From Bacteroidaceae bacterium (GTDB lineage: Bacteria > Bacteroidota > Bacteroidia > Bacteroidales > Barnesiellaceae_A), in contig JAFUOV010000009.1 in assembly GCA_017481745.1 (NCBI GenBank), forward strand, positions 194,823-258,822: 64,000 nucleotides of DNA, written 5' to 3'. Below are positions 1 through 9,728 of this stretch, one piece after another. Numbering within the stretch: position 1 is the first letter of the stretch; every line of letters starts with the position of its first letter. Under the pieces are notes generated by a model. It was not told the DNA's origin, searched no databases, and worked only from the letters and a program-made list of their open reading frames with translations. The position numbers and the translations under genes were made by a program.

Positions 1-205
1 TGGGCTTTATACCTGTGTGCTCGCGGGTGTATTGTCGCACGCTGTCGGCTATGGCTTCTACTTGTGTTGGTGTGTTACCTTGGCATACGACAAAGTATTG
101 TGTCGAAGCCGATTCGATTTGTGTGAGGTCGACGGTAACTATTTTGCGACCTTTTTTCTCTTGAATGCTTTCAATAATTGTCTGTAACAATTCCTTTTCG
201 TTCAT
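1..205 (-). CDS. rsfS: Ribosomal silencing factor RsfS (Iojap family), 3' end outside the window
   Basis: The start codon is at 205 and the reading frame runs off the left edge, so only about 68 N-terminal residues are present. The peptide begins MNEKELLQTIIESIQEKK and continues with the strand-rich core including VTVDLTQIESASTQYFVVC and a QVEAIADSVRQY helix. This pattern (a helix, then a D/L...S...DYFVI-like strand, then a helix that aligns subunits) is typical of RsfS, which binds ribosomal protein L14 and blocks 30S-50S joining when nutrients are limiting. In many Bacteroidales rsfS lies before ftsH and cdsA; here cdsA is far away at 47830, so that cluster may be split. The family call is good, but the missing C-terminus cannot be judged. 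Confidence 0.85.
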   Translation of the reverse strand, partial: MNEKELLQTIIESIQEKKGRKIVTVDLTQIESASTQYFVVCQGNTPTQVEAIADSVRQYTREHTGIKP

Positions 206-395
206 GTTTATATTTAGTATGTGCTATAAATGCTAAAACAATAATCGTGCCAAAGTGTCGGTGTTGTATGGCGATATTATCTCACGATGCAAAACTACAC
301 AAAATAATTGGTTTCTACGACCTTTTAATAAATTTAAGCATTTCGGGGTGCAAGACTTCATCGGTGCAAGAGCGATTGTTGCGTGTCGAGATACA

Positions 396-431
396 AAAGG
401 GTCGGGTTATCGTGTGATAGCCCGACCCTTT
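396..431 (-). terminator. Rho-independent terminator downstream of ackA
   Basis: A 13-bp stem (GGGTCGGGTTATC paired with GATAGCCCGACCC, one G-U pair) around a GTGT-type loop lies about 20 bases past the ackA stop. On the minus strand the stem is followed by a T-rich stretch. It would end the pta-ackA transcript before rsfS. Confidence 0.8.
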
Positions 432-449
432 ATTGATAAAAATCAGTTA

Positions 450-1652
450 TTACAATTTCTCAACAATCTCGCGAGTGTCTGTTGCAATCATCAACTCTTC
501 GTCGGTGGGTATTACAACAACTTTCACAGTAGAGTCGGGTGTGCTGATTACGCACTCTTTGCCACGAAGCTTGGCATTGAGCTCGGTATCAATTTTCACG
601 CCCATAAACTCGAAGTTCTTCATAACGACTTCGCGAGTAGTAGTTTGGTTTTCGCCTACACCACCTGTAAATACGATAATATCAACACCGTTCATAGCAG
701 CCACGTATGCGCCAACGTATTTGATGATGCGATATTCGTACATGTCGAGAGCCAAACGAGCGCGCTCGTTGCCTTCGGCAATAGCGTTTTCGATATCGCG
801 CATATCAGACGAAAGACCTGTTACGCCCAATACACCACTCTTCTTGTTGATGAGGTTTGAAAGACCGTTAACGTCGAGACCCTCTTTGTTCATGATGTAA
901 GCGAGAGCACCAGCATCGACGTCGCCCGAGCGAGTACCCATCATCAAGCCTTCAACGGGAGTAAGACCCATTGAAGTGTCGACAGACTTACCGTTCATAA
1001 CGGCTGTGATAGAACCACCGTTACCGATGTGGCAAGTGATGATTTTTTGGTCTTCGTATTTAACGCCGAGGAAGTCGCACACGCGACGAGATACGTAGCG
1101 GTGGCTTGTTCCGTGGAAGCCATAACGACGTACGCCGTATTTCTCGTACATCTCGTAGGGGAGGGCATACATGTATGCTTTGGCGGGCATTGTTTGGTGG
1201 AAAGCAGTGTCGAATACACCTACTTGGGGAGCGTTGGGCAACAACTCGCTGATAGCCTCGATACCGATGATGTTGGCGGGGTTGTGCAAGGGAGCGAGGT
1301 CGTAGCACTCTTTAACTTGTGCTATCATCTCGTCGGTGATGAGAACGCTGCTGTTGAATTTCTCAGCACCGTGTACAACGCGATGACCTACAGCCGAGAT
1401 TTCATCCAAAGTCTTGATGCAGCCATACTCTTCGTTTGTGAGCACGTTGAGGATGGTGCTGATAGCCGAGCGGTGCTCGGGCATATTGGTTTCGATAATT
1501 TTCTTCTCGCCCGAGGGGAGTGTAAATTTGATGAAAGAGTCTTTCAATCCCAATTTTTCTACACCACCTTGTGCCATAACTTCTTGGCTGTCGAGGTCGA
1601 AGAGTTTGTATTTTACAGATGAACTACCGCAGTTCAATACTAAGATTTTCAT
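450..1652 (-). CDS. ackA: Acetate kinase
   Basis: This 400-residue protein catalyses acetyl phosphate + ADP to acetate + ATP, the last step of fermentative acetate production. All family motifs are present in order: the N-terminal LNCGSSSVKY strand, GHRVVHG near residue 90, FDTAFHQTMP and YGFHGTSH in the middle, HIGNGGS (phosphate binding), GLTPVEGLMMGTRSGDVD, and FTGGVGEN near the C-terminus. The length equals that of typical AckA. It lies 58 bases behind pta on the same strand, so the pair is almost certainly one transcript. A hairpin terminator follows. No anomalies were seen. Confidence 0.97.
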   Translation of the reverse strand: MKILVLNCGSSSVKYKLFDLDSQEVMAQGGVEKLGLKDSFIKFTLPSGEKKIIETNMPEHRSAISTILNVLTNEEYGCIKTLDEISAVGHRVVHGAEKFNSSVLITDEMIAQVKECYDLAPLHNPANIIGIEAISELLPNAPQVGVFDTAFHQTMPAKAYMYALPYEMYEKYGVRRYGFHGTSHRYVSRRVCDFLGVKYEDQKIITCHIGNGGSITAVMNGKSVDTSMGLTPVEGLMMGTRSGDVDAGALAYIMNKEGLDVNGLSNLINKKSGVLGVTGLSSDMRDIENAIAEGNERARLALDMYEYRIIKYVGAYVAAMNGVDIIVFTGGVGENQTTTREVVMKNFEFMGVKIDTELNAKLRGKECVISTPDSTVKVVVIPTDEELMIATDTREIVEKL

Positions 1653-1710
1653 TTCTGTGAATTTACTTATTTATAATTTGAAATAACTGTCAGTTGCTAG
1701 TTGAGTTGTA

Positions 1711-2721
1711 TTAAGCATTTTTCAAGCCGATGGCTTGAGTAGCTGTGATGGCAACAAGTTTGTAGATGTCGTCGACACTGCAACCACGAGAGAGGTCGTT
1801 AACGGGAGCTGCGATACCTTGCAAAACGGGACCTACAGCCTCGGCACCAGCCAAGCGTTGAACGAGTTTGTAAGCGATATTACCTACCTCGAGGGTGGGG
1901 AATACGAGAGTATTGGCGCGACCTGCGATTGCGCTACCGGGAGCTTTAGACGAGCCTACCGAGGGAACGATAGCAGCATCGGCTTGCAACTCGCCGTCGA
2001 TAGCAAATTCGGGAGCCATTTCTTGAGCCAAGCGAGTAGCTTCAACAACTTTGTCGACCAACTCGTTCTTGGCGCTACCCTTGGTAGAGAAGCTGAGCAT
2101 AGCAACGCGGGGCTCGATACCAGCGATGTCGCGTGCAGTGCGAGCGGTAGAAACGGCTATTTGAGCCAACTCTTGAGCATTGGGGTTGGGCATTACAGCG
2201 CAGTCGGCAAAAACGAGAGTGCCGTTCTCGCCATATTCGGCTTTGGGAACGAACATGAGGAATGCACCAGAAACGACGCTGATACCGGGAGTTGTCTTGA
2301 TGATTTGCAACGCGGGGCGCAAAACATCACCTGTAGTATTCTTGGCACCTGCCACTTCACCATCGGCATCGCCGTTCTTGATGATGAGAGTACCCAAGTA
2401 CAAAGGATCTTCGGCGAGAGCAGTAGCTTTCTCGATAGTCATGCCTTTGGCTTTGCGCAATTCAAAGAGCAAGTTGGCATAAACTTCTTTGCGAGGGTTG
2501 TTTACAGGGTCGATGATAGTAGCCTTGTCGATGTTTTGGAGATTGTGTTTTTCGGCGAGCGCTTTTATCTCGTCGGGGTTGCCAATGAGAATAACGTCAA
2601 CTACTTGATCTGCCAACAAGCGGTCGGCAGCTTGCAAGGTACGCTCTTCGGTACCTTCAGGAAGAACGATGCGTTGCTTATTGGCTTTGGCACGTTCTAC
2701 GATTTGTTTAATGAGGTCCAT
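1711..2721 (-). CDS. pta: Phosphate acetyltransferase (short form)
   Basis: This 336-residue enzyme exchanges CoA for phosphate on acetyl-CoA to give acetyl phosphate, which AckA turns into ATP and acetate. It begins MDLIKQIVERAKANKQRIVLP and contains the PTA catalytic-domain signatures FADCAVMPNPNA, LSFSTKGSA, GELQADAAI and FPTLEVGNIAYKLVQRL. It is the short class I type: the N-terminal P-loop and DRTGG domains of the long enterobacterial enzyme are absent, as is usual in Bacteroidota. It is the first gene of the pta-ackA unit. A TACATTTG -7-like box lies about 50 bases upstream at 2768-2775 (minus strand), but I see no clear -33 partner. Confidence 0.96.
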   Translation of the reverse strand: MDLIKQIVERAKANKQRIVLPEGTEERTLQAADRLLADQVVDVILIGNPDEIKALAEKHNLQNIDKATIIDPVNNPRKEVYANLLFELRKAKGMTIEKATALAEDPLYLGTLIIKNGDADGEVAGAKNTTGDVLRPALQIIKTTPGISVVSGAFLMFVPKAEYGENGTLVFADCAVMPNPNAQELAQIAVSTARTARDIAGIEPRVAMLSFSTKGSAKNELVDKVVEATRLAQEMAPEFAIDGELQADAAIVPSVGSSKAPGSAIAGRANTLVFPTLEVGNIAYKLVQRLAGAEAVGPVLQGIAAPVNDLSRGCSVDDIYKLVAITATQAIGLKNA

Positions 2722-3018
2722 ATTGATAAGATTAAAGATTGTATTATTCTACATTAATAATGTACGGCAAATGTAAGAAAAAAAAGTGATATGCCGACCT
2801 ACTAATCCTATATATTTTTAAGTAAATATTAAGAAGTGCGAATAAATGAAAATGACACTATGTTATGTTGTATAGCATAATGACGAAAAAAACGCAGGTT
2901 GTGGTTGCGATATTGAAAAATTATATATAAATTTACTGCCGAAAGTTACCGATTGTAATTGAAATGGCACTGTTTTGGTACTCGGTGTAAGAAATAAAAA
3001 AGCATGAAAGATACTATG

Positions 3019-3402
3019 AATAAAGAGAAGTTTACGATAGAATACGATTTTAAGAAAGTATCACCCTCGCTCTTGTGGGGTTTTATCAGTACTGCTCCCG
3101 GTCTTGAGGAGTGGTTTGCCGACAAGGTGGAGAGTCATGATAAGAAGTTTACTTTTTATTGGAACAAGACCCCGCAAGTGGCTCGCTTGATAGGGTCGCG
3201 TATGGGTGTTTTTGTGCGCTTCCATTGGGAAGAGGATGACGAGGAAAAATCTTGCTTTGAGATGCGTATTACTACATCGGAACTAACGGGAGCTACCATG
3301 ATGGCTGTAACCGACTATGCCGAGTCGGGCGAGCTTGACGACCAGCGCGAGCTATGGGATAATGAGATTGAACGCTTGCAGCGCCGTCTTGGTGTGTTGT
3401 AG
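3019..3402 (+). CDS. START-like (SRPBCC/AHSA1-type) domain protein
   Basis: A 127-residue protein if it starts at MNKEKF (3019). An ATG five codons upstream (3004) is the alternative; I prefer 3019 because relatives begin with a similar KEK-F/I start. It has the helix-grip style layout of small SRPBCC proteins: an initial strand, a helix with SLLWGFISTAPGLEEWFAD, then several strands and a long C-terminal helix (ELWDNEIERLQRRLG). GLEEWFAD is typical of the AHSA1/START-like group. The ligand and role are unknown. In Bacteroidales a protein of this kind is commonly found directly before the LptF/G-type permease gene, as here, which hints at an envelope-related function, but that is inference. 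Confidence 0.75.
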   Translation, partial: NKEKFTIEYDFKKVSPSLLWGFISTAPGLEEWFADKVESHDKKFTFYWNKTPQVARLIGSRMGVFVRFHWEEDDEEKSCFEMRITTSELTGATMMAVTDYAESGELDDQRELWDNEIERLQRRLGVL

Positions 3403-3516
3403 CAGAGTGTAGCAGTGGGTTGTTTTTGTATAGATTTTGTATTTAAAATTCATCTTTATTCACATCTTGCTGTTTAATTGTGTCGTTGCGACGTGTGAAA
3501 TGTCGAATATTTGCGC

Positions 3517-3524
3517 TATTTTTG
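3517..3524 (+). promoter_or_regulatory. Candidate -7 box before the LptF/G-type permease gene
   Basis: TATTTTTG matches the Bacteroidota -7 consensus TAnnTTTG and sits 24 bases before the chosen ATG (3549), implying a very short leader. I do not see a well-spaced -33 TTG, so this is tentative. Confidence 0.4.
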
Positions 3525-3548
3525 CAAACTGAATAAATAGTGCAAAGG

Positions 3549-5486
3549 ATGTTTCGTATAAAACGACTATATGGATTTATGATACAGAGCTTTCTGCCTG
3601 TATTCTTAATGACATTCTTTATCTGCCTTTTTATCGTGCTGATGCAGTTCTTGTGGAAGTATGTAGATGAAATGGTGGGTAAAGGACTCGAGATGTCTGT
3701 GCTGTTTGAACTCTTTTTCTATGCGGCTGTAACGATGATACCGTTGGCGTTGCCGTTGTCGATATTGTTGGCATCGCTGATGACTTTTGGTAACTTGGGC
3801 GAGCGGCTTGAGTTGCTTGCCATCAAGGCTGCCGGCGTGTCGTTGCTACACGTAATGCGCCCTCTTATTGTTGTAGTGGGCATTATATCGGTGTTGGCAT
3901 TTTTCTTTCAGAATGATGTGCTGCCACAGGCGCAGGTGAAGATGTGGACGTTGTTGTACTCGATGCGCCAGAAGTCGCCCGAGCTGGATATACCCGAGGG
4001 TGTGTTTTATGACGAGATAAACGGATATAACATCTATGTGCGTGAGAAAGACCACAGCAGTGGTATGATGCACGATATGATGATATATGACTTCTCGGGC
4101 GGTTTTGACAATGCGATGATTGTCATGGCAGACTCGGGTAAGTTGAAGACGACAGCCGATAAGAAATTTCTTATACTCACACTACACAATGGCGAGTCGT
4201 TTGAGAATATCAAGTCGGAACGTTCCAACTCATATACCAATATTCCTTATCGTCGTGAAACCTTCTCGCTCAAGGAGTTGCTTATCCCGTTTGATGCCAA
4301 CTTCAATCGCATGGATGAAGGTGTGATGTCGAACCAATATGTTGGAAAGAATTACAGCGAGTTGCGTGTAACAATCGACTCGTTGAATATTGTTGTGGAT
4401 AGTATCAGCCACGAAAATACGGAGAAATTACAGAAGTCGGGCTACTTTGTACTCTATTCGGAAAACTTGCCATCCGACTCGGCAGCGCGGGCTCAGCGCT
4501 TGGAAAAAGAGAGTATAGCTGCCGCCAAGATAAACCTCGACTCATTGTGGCGTGGCGAGAATAATCAACGCCGACAACTCTATGTGTCGCGTGCATTGGA
4601 ACGAGCCAATAGTTATCGTGTAGACTATATGTTCAACTCGATTACGCAGGATGACAAGAAAAATGTGATACGTCGTCATGAAATTGAGTTGATGAAGAAG
4701 TTTACCTTGTCGTTGGCATGTCTGATATTTTTCTTTATCGGAGCACCGTTGGGAGCAATCATTCGCAAGGGCGGCTTGGGAGTGCCTATTGTGGTGTCGG
4801 TCATCTTGTTTATCATCTATTATATTATAGACAATACCGGCTATAAGTTGGCACGTGATGGTGTGTGGGAAGTGTGGCAAGGTATATGGCTGAGCTCGGC
4901 AGTGTTGATGCCGTTGGGTATATTCCTTACGACACGAGCTACCAAAGACTCGGCAGTGCTCAATCTTGATGTTTATGCCGATTTCTTCCGCCACATCTTT
5001 GGCAAGGATAAGGTGCGCAAGGTTGCGCTCAAAGAGATTGTCATGGTGTCTATGGAGCCACAAGTGGCAGAGCAACGTGCTGCTGCATTGACACAAATGT
5101 GTCGCAACTTCATGGCATCCAACCCGCTACTCAAGTATAATGAGTATTGGTTGAAAGGCTATGACTTGAATAAGATACAAGACCTCTCGACAACGGTCAA
5201 TTCGTTGGTAGAGTATACCGCCGAAACAACCGATCGCATGGTGGCAACCAAGTTGATGGATTATCCTATACTTGTGCCCGAGCGAGTGCTGGCACCTACG
5301 CGTATCAAGGTGCTTGATATAATGGCAATGGTGTTTGTTCCGTTGGGTGTCCCGGTGTATCTGATAGCTAATAAACGATATAAAAACCTTATAAGTAATA
5401 TAAAATCTGTGTGCCAATCGAACGACGACCTTATTGTGTTGTTGCAGCGCATGGAGGCAAAAGAAGAAACAAATAAAATACTATAA
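3549..5486 (+). CDS. LptF/LptG-family (YjgP/YjgQ) permease with C-terminal extension
   Basis: A 645-residue inner-membrane protein of the LPS export ABC transporter (the LptF/LptG half that, with LptB, extracts LPS towards LptC-A-D). Three hydrophobic segments lie within about residues 10-125 and three within about 385-470, flanking a periplasmic jellyroll-like region, which is the LptF/G plan. The E. coli proteins are about 360 residues. This one has roughly 170 more at the C-terminus, cytoplasmic by prediction and ending with a further hydrophobic stretch near residues 590-615 ([16 protein letters not shown]). The chosen ATG gives [10 protein letters not shown], the usual start in Bacteroidales; a GTG three codons upstream at 3540 is possible. 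ribBA starts two bases after the stop, so they are probably cotranscribed. Confidence 0.88.
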   Translation: MFRIKRLYGFMIQSFLPVFLMTFFICLFIVLMQFLWKYVDEMVGKGLEMSVLFELFFYAAVTMIPLALPLSILLASLMTFGNLGERLELLAIKAAGVSLLHVMRPLIVVVGIISVLAFFFQNDVLPQAQVKMWTLLYSMRQKSPELDIPEGVFYDEINGYNIYVREKDHSSGMMHDMMIYDFSGGFDNAMIVMADSGKLKTTADKKFLILTLHNGESFENIKSERSNSYTNIPYRRETFSLKELLIPFDANFNRMDEGVMSNQYVGKNYSELRVTIDSLNIVVDSISHENTEKLQKSGYFVLYSENLPSDSAARAQRLEKESIAAAKINLDSLWRGENNQRRQLYVSRALERANSYRVDYMFNSITQDDKKNVIRRHEIELMKKFTLSLACLIFFFIGAPLGAIIRKGGLGVPIVVSVILFIIYYIIDNTGYKLARDGVWEVWQGIWLSSAVLMPLGIFLTTRATKDSAVLNLDVYADFFRHIFGKDKVRKVALKEIVMVSMEPQVAEQRAAALTQMCRNFMASNPLLKYNEYWLKGYDLNKIQDLSTTVNSLVEYTAETTDRMVATKLMDYPILVPERVLAPTRIKVLDIMAMVFVPLGVPVYLIANKRYKNLISNIKSVCQSNDDLIVLLQRMEAKEETNKIL

Positions 5487-5488
5487 CT

Positions 5489-6712
5489 ATGAATGACCAA
5501 AAGATTGTACTCAACACTATCGAGGAGGCTCTCGAGGATTTTCGTCAAGGTAAGTTTGTAATCGTTGTAGACGATGAAGACCGTGAAAATGAAGGCGACT
5601 TTATCATTGCAGCCGAGAAGATAACTGCCGAGAAGGTGAACTTTATGCTCACCGTAGGTAGAGGTGTGTTGTGTACTCCCATAACCGAGGATCGTTGCCG
5701 CGAATTGGAACTTGAGATGCAAGTGGCAGACAATACCTCATTGCTTGGAACACCTTTTACAGTTACTGTCGACCGCGTAGGTGCAGGTTGTACTACCGGT
5801 GTGTCTATGAGCGACCGAGCCATTACCATTCGCTCGCTTGCCGATCCTACGATGAAGCCTACCGACTTTGGTCGTCCGGGACACGTCAATCCGTTGCGAG
5901 CTCGCTCGAAGGGCGTTTTGGCTCGTGCCGGTCATACCGAGGCAGCTGTCGACTTGGCTCGTTTGTCGGGTTTGTATCCAGCAGCAGCTCTTATAGAGAT
6001 TATCAACGAAGATGGTACAATGGCGCGTTTGCCCCAGCTCTATGAGATTGCCAAGAAATATGATATGAAACTTATTGCCATAGCCGACCTTATCAAGTAT
6101 CGCTTGCAACGTGAGGCTGTTGTCGAGCGTGGCGACGAGGTGGCTATGCCTACCGAATATGGCGAGTTCCGCCTCATACCGTTCCGTCAGATAAGCAATG
6201 GCGTGGAGCATGTGGCTCTTGTGAAGGGTGAGTGGAACCCCGACGAGCCTGTGTTGGTGCGCATGCACTCGTCGTGTATGACCGGCGATATATTTGGCTC
6301 GAAACGTTGCGATTGCGGAGAGCAGTTGCATGAGGCTTTGCGTAAGATAGATGCCGAAGGTAAAGGTGTTCTTGTGTATATGAGCCAAGAGGGTCGCGGT
6401 ATCGGATTGATGAACAAGATACGTGCCTATAAGTTGCAAGAGGAGGGAATGGATACGGTTGATGCCAACCTGCACCTCGGATTTAAAGCCGACGAGCGCG
6501 ACTATGGTCCCGGTGCATCTATATTGCGCGAGTTGGGTGTACGCAATATACGCCTGATGACCAACAATCCTACCAAGCGTATAGGTCTTGAGGGCTACGG
6601 CTTGCATATTGTTGAGAATGTGCCTATCGAGGTGAAGCCCAATCCCTACAACGAGCACTACCTTCACACCAAGAAGGAGCGTATGGGTCATGAACTGCAC
6701 GAGGTAGAATAA
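5489..6712 (+). CDS. ribBA: Bifunctional 3,4-dihydroxy-2-butanone-4-phosphate synthase / GTP cyclohydrolase II
   Basis: This 407-residue fusion supplies both branches of early riboflavin synthesis. Residues 1 to about 205 are the RibB domain with the acidic metal-binding [11 protein letters not shown] motif and the [11 protein letters not shown] motif. Residues from about 210 are the RibA domain, with zinc cysteines in [17 protein letters not shown] and the catalytic SQEGRGIGL segment. All key residues appear intact. It begins two bases after the permease stop. The flavin demand of the Na+-NQR complex encoded downstream in the window (34433-40311) makes it metabolically related, though not part of that operon. 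Confidence 0.97.
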   Translation: MNDQKIVLNTIEEALEDFRQGKFVIVVDDEDRENEGDFIIAAEKITAEKVNFMLTVGRGVLCTPITEDRCRELELEMQVADNTSLLGTPFTVTVDRVGAGCTTGVSMSDRAITIRSLADPTMKPTDFGRPGHVNPLRARSKGVLARAGHTEAAVDLARLSGLYPAAALIEIINEDGTMARLPQLYEIAKKYDMKLIAIADLIKYRLQREAVVERGDEVAMPTEYGEFRLIPFRQISNGVEHVALVKGEWNPDEPVLVRMHSSCMTGDIFGSKRCDCGEQLHEALRKIDAEGKGVLVYMSQEGRGIGLMNKIRAYKLQEEGMDTVDANLHLGFKADERDYGPGASILRELGVRNIRLMTNNPTKRIGLEGYGLHIVENVPIEVKPNPYNEHYLHTKKERMGHELHEVE

Positions 6713-6763
6713 GTGATATTCGTGTGTAGAAGTTTCTGATATTACAATAAATAATTAAAAGTT

Positions 6764-7426
6764 GTGCAGGATACTTATCTCACCATAGAGGCATTGGGCG
6801 AGGGCATTTTAAAGGAGAAAATGAGTCGTTTTCTCTCGTTTGCCATCCCCGTAAGGTCGGTGAGTGAGGCGCGTGAGTATATCGAATTGTATCGCAAGGA
6901 GTATTACGATGCGCGCCATGTATGCTGGGCATATATGATAGGGCATGAGCGTACCTGTTTTCGCGCCAACGATAATGGAGAGCCGTCGGGTACTGCCGGA
7001 AAGCCCATTATGGGACAAATCAACTCGAACAATCTTACCGATATATTGGTGGTGGTTGTGCGATATTTCGGAGGCATAAAACTTGGAACGGGAGGCTTGA
7101 TAGTAGCCTATCGCCAAGCAGCAGCCGAGGCGATTGCAGCATGCAATATCGTAGAGCGATTGGTCGAAGATACGGTGCATATACGCTTTGAATATCCGTT
7201 GATGAACGATGTGATGCGCATTGTGAAGGAGGAACAGCCTACGGTGCTGTCGCAGTCGTTTGAGATGGATTGTGAGATGTCGTTGCGCTTGCGCCGCTCG
7301 GCTATGCCACGTATGTGTGCAAGGCTCGAGAAGGTGCAGGGACTGACGTTCTACGAGATAGAACCGCCATTGGACGATGACGATGATGAGATTGTCGACG
7401 AGAAAGAAATATGCGAAGAGGAATAA
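6764..7426 (+). CDS. YigZ / IMPACT family protein
   Basis: A 220-residue protein starting at GTG (6764), which gives the usual DTY...I N-terminus. The family signature is clear: RANDNGEPSGTAGKPI followed by LVVVVRYFGGIKLGTGGL and AYRQAA, within the N-terminal UPF0029/IMPACT fold. The C-terminal half resembles the small alpha/beta domain of YigZ. It ends in a strongly acidic tail (DDDDDE...EICEEE) that is not required by the family. Biochemical function is not settled; eukaryotic IMPACT binds GCN1, and bacterial members are linked to ribosomes only loosely. It follows ribBA by about 50 bases. Confidence 0.88.
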   Translation: MQDTYLTIEALGEGILKEKMSRFLSFAIPVRSVSEAREYIELYRKEYYDARHVCWAYMIGHERTCFRANDNGEPSGTAGKPIMGQINSNNLTDILVVVVRYFGGIKLGTGGLIVAYRQAAAEAIAACNIVERLVEDTVHIRFEYPLMNDVMRIVKEEQPTVLSQSFEMDCEMSLRLRRSAMPRMCARLEKVQGLTFYEIEPPLDDDDDEIVDEKEICEEE

Positions 7427-7446
7427 AAAATTTTTGCGATATAGTG

Positions 7447-7475
7447 TTGTGAAAATAAAAAAGTCGCTATATTTG
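7447..7475 (+). promoter_or_regulatory. Bacteroidota-type promoter of the cobalamin locus
   Basis: TTG at 7447-7449 and TATATTTG at 7468-7475, separated by 18 bases, match the -33/-7 consensus of the phylum's primary sigma factor. Transcription would begin near 7482, upstream of the riboswitch aptamer. Confidence 0.75.
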
Positions 7476-7529
7476 CATCGCAAACAGATGACAAGTGTGT
7501 CGTCTGTCAACCCATAAAATATTAACCAC

Positions 7530-7725
7530 GCATGATGGTTTGGCTTTCGAGCCGATTAAAAGGGAATCAGGTGTAAATCCTGAACAGACCCGCTGCTGTG
7601 ATTTCTCGCTCTTGTCAAGAAAGAGCATGAGTATCTCACCAAGTCACTGGAAAAGTTGTCAACTACAATCCGGGAAGACGAGATGCGAAGAAGAGAATAA
7701 GTCAGAAGACCTGCCTGTGCGAGCC
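7530..7725 (+). ncRNA. Cobalamin riboswitch (B12 aptamer)
   Basis: The segment shows the conserved blocks of the adenosylcobalamin/cobalamin aptamer in order: GGTTTGGC near 7538, GGGAATCAGGTGTAAATCC at 7562-7580, the GACCCGCTGCTGT block at 7587-7599, CACTGG near 7644, GGGAAGACG near 7672, and the B12 box AGTCAGAAGACCTGCC at about 7700-7714. In this family B12 binding lets the B12 box loop pair and hides the downstream translation or transcription signals, so expression is reduced when B12 is plentiful. About 175 bases separate it from the first ATG (7902). I could not assign the expression platform with confidence. Confidence 0.95.
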
Positions 7726-7901
7726 TATAGATGAAAACTTACGAGGACTTGAGTTTAGGCTGTTATACGGTGCATGTCGCTGTATACAACAAATGTAGTT
7801 GAACAATCGGTGTCGCAATGTGGCACAAAACTCCTCAGTACTTTTTTATTTAGATAGGCTTTGTTACGTAATTTATTAACGTTATAAAGTTTATTTTTTT
7901 T

Positions 7902-9614
7902 ATGAAAAAAGTTTTTTCTTATGCACTTGTAGTGCTGTCGTTGACATTGACAGGATGTTTTGACGACTCTGCGCTTTGGAATGAGATTGACGATCTTGAC
8001 AAGCGTGTTACCGACCTTGAAACTGTTGTGAAAAATACCAACAGTAATATTGATGCGTTGCAGAAGTTGGTTACAGCTATGCAAAATCAAGTAACCATAA
8101 CCTCGGTTACAGAGATAGCTAATGGCTATACCATTGTTTTTTCCGACGGAAAGAGTGCTACCATTACCAATGGCGAGAGTGCCAATGCACCCATTATATC
8201 GGTGAAGCAAGATACCGATGGCGAGTATTATTGGACTATCGACGGCGAGTGGTTGCTGGTAGATGGCAATAAAGTGCCGGCTGCAGCTCAAGACGGTAAG
8301 AATGGTACCGATGGCGAAGACGGAAAAGATGGTGAGGATGGCAAAAACGGAGTAGATGGTAAAGATGCCGTAGCACCGCAAGTGCGTATCAATCCCGATA
8401 GTAAGATGTGGGAAATCTCGACCGATGGTGGAAAGACCTGGGAGTCGACCGGTGTTGTGGCACAAGGTCGCGACGGATTTGATGGCTCAAATGGCGATTC
8501 ATACTTCAAGAGTGTCGATGTTACCAATCCCGATTATGTGATTTTTGTATTGTATGACGATACGCAGATTGTCGTGCCTCGTTACGACAATACAACACCT
8601 TCTTTTGTTATCAAAGACCTGCAAGACATTGAGTGGTTTGCTCCGGGCGAGAGCCGTACATTTGCTGTTGAGGCTACCCACATTGCCGAGTATTCTATCT
8701 CGAAACCCGACGGGTGGCGTGTCGATTATGCTGATGATTGTCTGTTGGTTACAGCTCCTCAATCGGTAAATATTTATGCCGAGAGCAACGGTGTGATAGC
8801 TATCAACTTGGTGTCGGAAAATAACAAGAGCCTCATTGTCAAGATGCACGTCAATCAGCTGCGTGTATTGACCTTTGAGGATGCCGATGCACGATTTACA
8901 CCTTATACCCTCGACTATGCAGGCGTTACAGTGAACAAATGGAGCGACTTGATTGATAGCCAACAATATGGCGGTACGCTTACCTACGACTACAGCGGTG
9001 GCATATACACATGGTACGACGAGAACAATACCGAGTTGACACACAGCTTTACAACGCCCTATTGGAGTGGTGGTCATGCTATATCGAATTATGTAATACC
9101 CGATTATGCAACGTTGCCCGAGGGCTATTATGGCTGGTATGAGTTGCAATATGCCAATCCGATTGGTGGACATAACGGTTCGGCGAATTTCTGCGTTCAC
9201 AACGGTTATGTAGACGATTTCAATAGCTCGTTGGGTTATGGTGCGCATTGTCCGGCTATAATTTTTGCCGATGGTGTGGCACGTGTTGTAGACCACATGT
9301 ATGTAACTAATATCAACTATGTACTCAATTCGCTCACATACGGCGATGGATTTAACGCTCCTGCCGGCGAAACAACATACGTTAAGGTGCAAGCCTATGG
9401 TTTCGATGCCAACGATAACAATACCGGCGTAGCAGAAATCTATTTATGCCGCGATGGTAAGTGCATAACAACATGGGAAAAATTTGACCTTTCGGTGTTG
9501 GGTGCAGTGGTGCGCATAGAGTTTAACTTCGCTGCAAGTGATGACCAAATAGGCTCTTATGGGTTGAATTGCCCGGCATATTTTGCCTACGATGATGTGG
9601 CAGTGCGATTTTAA
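7902..9614 (+). CDS. Surface lipoprotein of the B12 locus with DUF4988-like, collagen-like and DUF4465-like parts
   Basis: A 570-residue lipoprotein: signal peptide with lipobox LTGC (Cys19), followed by FDDS, an acidic stretch compatible with surface export. Residues about 25-65 form a predicted coiled coil (DDLDKRVTDLETVVKNTN). A strand-rich DUF4988-like region follows to about 130, then a Gly-X-Y collagen-like run of about nine triplets (DGKNGTDGEDGKDGEDG and onward, about residues 130-155). The last 250 residues begin VLTFEDADARFTPYTLDYAG and end FAYDDVAVRF, resembling the DUF4465 beta-sandwich. As first gene behind a cobalamin riboswitch and upstream of BtuG- and BtuB-like genes, it is probably a surface B12-capturing protein, possibly related to the Bacteroides BtuH proteins; that link is inference. 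Confidence 0.72.
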   Translation: MKKVFSYALVVLSLTLTGCFDDSALWNEIDDLDKRVTDLETVVKNTNSNIDALQKLVTAMQNQVTITSVTEIANGYTIVFSDGKSATITNGESANAPIISVKQDTDGEYYWTIDGEWLLVDGNKVPAAAQDGKNGTDGEDGKDGEDGKNGVDGKDAVAPQVRINPDSKMWEISTDGGKTWESTGVVAQGRDGFDGSNGDSYFKSVDVTNPDYVIFVLYDDTQIVVPRYDNTTPSFVIKDLQDIEWFAPGESRTFAVEATHIAEYSISKPDGWRVDYADDCLLVTAPQSVNIYAESNGVIAINLVSENNKSLIVKMHVNQLRVLTFEDADARFTPYTLDYAGVTVNKWSDLIDSQQYGGTLTYDYSGGIYTWYDENNTELTHSFTTPYWSGGHAISNYVIPDYATLPEGYYGWYELQYANPIGGHNGSANFCVHNGYVDDFNSSLGYGAHCPAIIFADGVARVVDHMYVTNINYVLNSLTYGDGFNAPAGETTYVKVQAYGFDANDNNTGVAEIYLCRDGKCITTWEKFDLSVLGAVVRIEFNFAASDDQIGSYGLNCPAYFAYDDVAVRF

Positions 9615-9728
9615 ATGAAAATTTTTTAATTGATTGATGTATATATTAAAGTGTTTTAGGTAGTTTTGTGGTTGCATTGTTGTGAAAACGACAATGCAAC
9701 CCTTGCTACTTGAAAAATTAGTATTTGT

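Noticed and set aside
255..860. Plus-strand reading frame of about 200 codons opposite ackA
   Set aside because: It overlaps the terminator and the well-supported ackA gene on the other strand; composition is not protein-like.
2768..2775. Full promoter for pta-ackA
   Set aside because: The TACATTTG box is good but no TTG lies at the required 18-21 base spacing, so only the -7 box is noted.
7726..7901. Expression-platform hairpin for the cobalamin riboswitch
   Set aside because: I saw only weak inverted repeats (around 7760-7795) and could not show a credible terminator or a start-site sequestering helix by eye.
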